Source: VGJW01 sp035286125 (GTDB taxonomy: Bacteria; Cyanobacteriota; Sericytochromatia; S15B-MN24; VGJW01). Taken from it: a DNA stretch of 37,376 nucleotides. Positions 34,572-37,376 of the stretch are shown piece by piece. The stretch's first letter is position 1, and each line of letters opens with the position of its first letter. Where the stretch lies: assembly GCA_035286125.1 (NCBI GenBank), contig JAYKIS010000042.1, forward strand, positions 1 to 37,376, in the 5' to 3' direction. The position numbers were made by a program, and so were the translations under genes. The notes beneath the pieces are model-generated. The model ran no database searches. It was given only the letters and a program-made list of their open reading frames with translations, and was not told where the DNA came from.

Positions 34572-36278
34572 ATGAACCCGCGCATCCGGTCCCTCGTCCC
34601 TGGCCTCGGTGCCGCCGCCGTGGGCACGCTGCTCGTCGGCACGCCGGCGTGGGCGGCAGCGCCCGTGCCCCAGCCTCCGCAGGTACCCACCAGCTCGCCC
34701 CCTGCCGCCCCACCTGCCCCGAAGCCTGCCGCATCCCCGATGCCGGACACGGTTGCAGACGACCTCAAGGTGCTGGGTCGCCGCCACGTAGCCCTCGCGG
34801 ACGAAGTCGCCGCCCAGCAGAACCGCCTCGACACCCTCGAGGAGCGCATGAGCCTGCAGGAACGCAGACTCGTGGTCGGGGGGGCCCTGCAGTTGCTGCA
34901 CCGCAGTTACGGATCGGGCGTCGGCGGACCGGACGACTTCCGGGTCCAGACGGACCTGCGCCTCGTCGCGGACCTGGCACCCGAGTTGTCCTGGCAGGGC
35001 GACCTGCTGTTTCTGGGCAACGGGTTCCAGCAGTCGGCCAGCGGCTTCCAGTCCGTCCAGGCGGCCAACCCCGCCGTGGCCGCGAACTTTCGGGACGAAG
35101 GCTCGGTCGTCCACGTCCGGCGCTCGTCACTGACGTGGGTGGCCGAGGGACAACGCGTCCAGCTGGGCTTGCTGCGCCTCGCCGAGGCCATGCCCGTCAG
35201 TCCCGCGCTCGGGGGCTGGGTCTCGAGGGCGCCGCTGTGGCCCAATGGCGAAGGCGGCTACGGCTACGTGGGCCAGCCCCCCATCGTCGACGGACGCATC
35301 CGGCCCATCGCCACCGCCGATGGTTCGGGCAGGCAGGGACGGCTGCCGATGCATCCCGGCACCGATGTCGTCCGCGACCTGCTGCATCCGGCCGCGGCCG
35401 AGGACCTGATCCTCTCCGGTGCCCCCGGGGCCTCGTGGCAGACGGATTGGGGTCCCGTGGCCTTCGGGGCGCTGATCCACGACGGCGTCCCCGGCGTCTC
35501 GGCCGCGCGGGCGCGCCAGATCCTGCCCGGCCATTTCCCCCAGCCCGTCGATCCCCGGTCCGGCTACGGCCTGCTGAAGTTGGGCACCGATCTGGGCTGG
35601 TTCCGTGCCTCGATGGTCGGACACCTCGACAACGGCAGGCTTGGCGAGGCCTTCGACACCACGAAGACTGCGGGCAAGGGCGTGGGCCTCTCGATGGACC
35701 TGGGCGATCCCGGCCTCGGGGCCACGCTCTCCTGGGCGCAGGTACGGCGCGGCGGCGATGATGGCCGCCACGTCCAGGAAGCAAGCTTGCAGGTCGGCTC
35801 CGAATCGCTGCTTGGTTCGGGCGTCGGCTTGTCCCTTGCCAGCCGCCTGGGCCTCGCCCCCTTCAGCAACATGCCCGGCATCGCCGGCCCGACGCTGGCG
35901 GACCTGGCCCTGCCGGACGGCAAGGGAGGGCTCAGGGCCGCACGTATCCCGCTCGTGCCCTACAACTGGGTCTCGAGCGGCCTCGTCCTGCGTTTCCCGG
36001 GCATTCCGACCGTGCCGGGCATCACCTTGGCCGCACAGACCAGCGGCTGGGACATGCTCGAGAGCAACTTCGGCTCGGGCCTTACGGCGCTGGTCGAGCT
36101 GGCTCCCCACCCCCTGCTGCCCAGGCTCTTCGTGCAATACGACATGGGCAAGTACGGGCCGGGCGAGAACCCGCTCTGGTCCTCGGGCGGCACCGGCAAC
36201 ACGACGGGCTCGGGCAACAACCCGACAGCCCCCATCACGCACGAGCAACTCGTGCTCGGCAGCCGCGTCACCTTCTAG
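34572..36278 (+). CDS. Outer-membrane porin-like protein with coiled coil
   Basis: A 568-residue exported protein. A signal peptide ends at TPAWA-AAP (about residue 29), followed by a Pro/Ala-rich linker (30-58) and a coiled coil (about 58-98; LADEVAAQQNRLDTLEERMS). The remainder alternates short amphipathic strands with Gly/Asp-rich turns and ends in SRVTF; a C-terminal Phe is the usual barrel-insertion signal. The plan resembles cyanobacterial and Deinococcus-type porins but lacks an SLH domain; the coiled coil might span the periplasm towards the cell wall. Substrate unknown. Confidence 0.75.
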   Translation: MNPRIRSLVPGLGAAAVGTLLVGTPAWAAAPVPQPPQVPTSSPPAAPPAPKPAASPMPDTVADDLKVLGRRHVALADEVAAQQNRLDTLEERMSLQERRLVVGGALQLLHRSYGSGVGGPDDFRVQTDLRLVADLAPELSWQGDLLFLGNGFQQSASGFQSVQAANPAVAANFRDEGSVVHVRRSSLTWVAEGQRVQLGLLRLAEAMPVSPALGGWVSRAPLWPNGEGGYGYVGQPPIVDGRIRPIATADGSGRQGRLPMHPGTDVVRDLLHPAAAEDLILSGAPGASWQTDWGPVAFGALIHDGVPGVSAARARQILPGHFPQPVDPRSGYGLLKLGTDLGWFRASMVGHLDNGRLGEAFDTTKTAGKGVGLSMDLGDPGLGATLSWAQVRRGGDDGRHVQEASLQVGSESLLGSGVGLSLASRLGLAPFSNMPGIAGPTLADLALPDGKGGLRAARIPLVPYNWVSSGLVLRFPGIPTVPGITLAAQTSGWDMLESNFGSGLTALVELAPHPLLPRLFVQYDMGKYGPGENPLWSSGGTGNTTGSGNNPTAPITHEQLVLGSRVTF

Positions 36279-36287
36279 GCCCGCACC

Positions 36288-37130
36288 GTGCCCGAACTGC
36301 CGGAGGTCGAGACGGTACGCCGCCAGCTCGAGCCGGGGCTCTCGGGCCGTACGATCACGGCCATCAGCGTCGACAAGGGCCCCCGCTATGGTGACGTTGC
36401 GGCGGCTGTCGGACAGACCGTCCTGCGGCTCGAGCGCCGGGGCAAGTACCTGCTCGCCGACCTGGGCGCCAGCACTCTGGTGGTGCACCTCGGCATGAGC
36501 GGCCGTCTCGCCTTGTTGCCGGCAGGAGCCACGCCCGATCGCTTCGTCAGGGCCCGGTTTACCCTGGATGACGGTCAGGAGCTGGTCTTCTCGGACATGC
36601 GTCGCTTCGGGACGCTGGGCATCCTCGACAAGGGGGCCGTTCCCCCGTGGGACACCCTGCGAACGATGGGTCCCGAGCCGTTCTCGGAAGCCTTCACGGC
36701 CGACGCGCTGCACACCGCCCTCAGGCATGGGCGACGGACCCTCAAGGCCCAGTTGCTCTCGCAGCGGCCAGTGGCCGGCCTGGGCAACATCTACGTCGAC
36801 GAGGTGCTCCACCGCGCCGGCCTGCATCCCCGGCAACGCAACCCGGACAAGCCCGCGACCCTGCGGCTGCACCGGGCCATCGTCGACGTCCTCAGCGCCG
36901 CCGTCGCGGCCCGCGGCACGACCTTTCAACTCTACCGGGACGGACACGGCGGCGCGGGGGACTTCTACCGCGAGTTGCGCGTCTTCGACCGCGCGGGCTT
37001 GCCCTGCCAGGCCTGCGGGACAACCATCGTGAAGGAGCAACTGGAAGGACGCGGCACGCACTGGTGTCCGGGTTGCCAGCCCGCTCCCCGGAAAGCGTCT
37101 GGTCGGCAGGGACGGCGAGGCGTATCCTAG
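36288..37130 (+). CDS. mutM: Formamidopyrimidine-DNA glycosylase
   Basis: Bifunctional DNA glycosylase/AP lyase that removes 8-oxoguanine and related lesions; 280 residues. After removal of the initiator, PELPEVETVRRQL places the catalytic Pro and Glu at the N-terminus. RRGKYLL carries the conserved Lys; VVHLGMSGRL, FSDMRRFGTL and GLGNIYVDEVL (helix-two-turn-helix) follow. The zinc finger (about 240-264) has CQACG and the Arg of GRGTHWCPGCQ. The GTG start is nine bases after the porin stop. Confidence 0.97.
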   Translation: MPELPEVETVRRQLEPGLSGRTITAISVDKGPRYGDVAAAVGQTVLRLERRGKYLLADLGASTLVVHLGMSGRLALLPAGATPDRFVRARFTLDDGQELVFSDMRRFGTLGILDKGAVPPWDTLRTMGPEPFSEAFTADALHTALRHGRRTLKAQLLSQRPVAGLGNIYVDEVLHRAGLHPRQRNPDKPATLRLHRAIVDVLSAAVAARGTTFQLYRDGHGGAGDFYRELRVFDRAGLPCQACGTTIVKEQLEGRGTHWCPGCQPAPRKASGRQGRRGVS

Positions 37131-37159
37131 GTACGTCCGAACGCTCCTGAGCGACCGCA

Positions 37160-37376
37160 TTGAAACACTCTTGCCCCGGCTGCCGTGTGCCCGTCGAATC
37201 CGGGCAGCGCTTCTGCATCCAGTGCGGCCTGCGCCTGCGCAAGGCCTGTCCGCGCTGCAACGAGGGGCTGGATGCACCTGCCCGTTTCTGCAGCCAGTGC
37301 CGCGCCGACGTGGCGGACATGCCCCTGTCCGCAGATGCGCCCGAGGCGCGCTGGCCCGCGCCCCCGCGTCACGTTC
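37160..37376 (+). CDS. Double zinc-ribbon protein, cut at right edge
   Basis: The first 72 residues of a protein that starts with TTG 29 bases after mutM. Two zinc ribbons are visible: CPGC with CIQC (residues about 5-23) and CPRC with CSQC (about 31-49), with FCIQCGLRL and RFCSQCRAD typical of the DZR family. A linker rich in Ala and Pro follows before the window ends. Such ribbons often precede membrane, kinase or other domains, so the function cannot be told here. The exact start is uncertain. Confidence 0.7.
   Translation, partial: MKHSCPGCRVPVESGQRFCIQCGLRLRKACPRCNEGLDAPARFCSQCRADVADMPLSADAPEARWPAPPRHV

Overview
The window is GC-rich (about two thirds G+C), densely packed chromosomal DNA with 36 protein-coding genes, two of them cut by the window edges. 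I found no tRNA, rRNA, CRISPR array, insertion sequence or prophage gene, and no gene-free stretch above 300 bases. A two-membrane cell envelope is implied by a coiled-coil porin-like protein, a TamB-type translocation protein and many lipoproteins. The lineage cannot be fixed from sequence alone. The polyprenyl synthase–DUF212–tlyA–nadK operon, the RpaB/PhoB-like regulator, SpoVS, DUF4127 and a coiled-coil porin together suggest a non-photosynthetic relative of Cyanobacteria (Sericytochromatia-like) or another Terrabacteria diderm; this is inference.

Left part (1-5.9 kb): anaerobic ribonucleotide reductase nrdD (cut) behind its regulator nrdR; a small lipoprotein; prmA behind a degenerate HD-GYP protein; then a two-gene operon pairing a heme-binding lipoprotein with a copper monooxygenase-like lipoprotein. 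The latter keeps five histidine ligands of the PHM/DBM family but has His where the sixth, Met, belongs. This pair is my best candidate for an undescribed system.

Middle part (5.9-21.8 kb): a sugar-type ABC importer without its own ATPase; an HDOD protein and radA; an EVE-domain protein and a DUF5995 lipoprotein; an unrecognised soluble protein; an orphan oligopeptide-type binding protein; a probable degenerate GGDEF protein; an EF-hand lipoprotein divergent from a fatty-acid desaturase; an alpha-glucan phosphorylase; and a subtilisin-type lipoprotein protease.

Right part (21.8-37.4 kb): a 1535-residue TamB-like protein; a signalling block with an OmpR-type regulator, a cyclic-nucleotide-binding protein, a regulator with apparently three helix-turn-helix repeats and a stand-alone receiver; ndk; DUF4127 divergent from SpoVS; the isoprenoid/tlyA/nadK operon; the porin; mutM; and the start of a zinc-ribbon protein.

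Regulatory signals: several starts have an extended -10 (TGn-TANNNT) or GGGGTATNNT box. At nrdR, the heme lipoprotein, the sugar-binding protein, the polyprenyl synthase and the porin this box lies only 6-8 bases before the start codon, suggesting leaderless mRNAs. Four clear hairpin terminators are present, while three convergent gene pairs overlap at their 3' ends.
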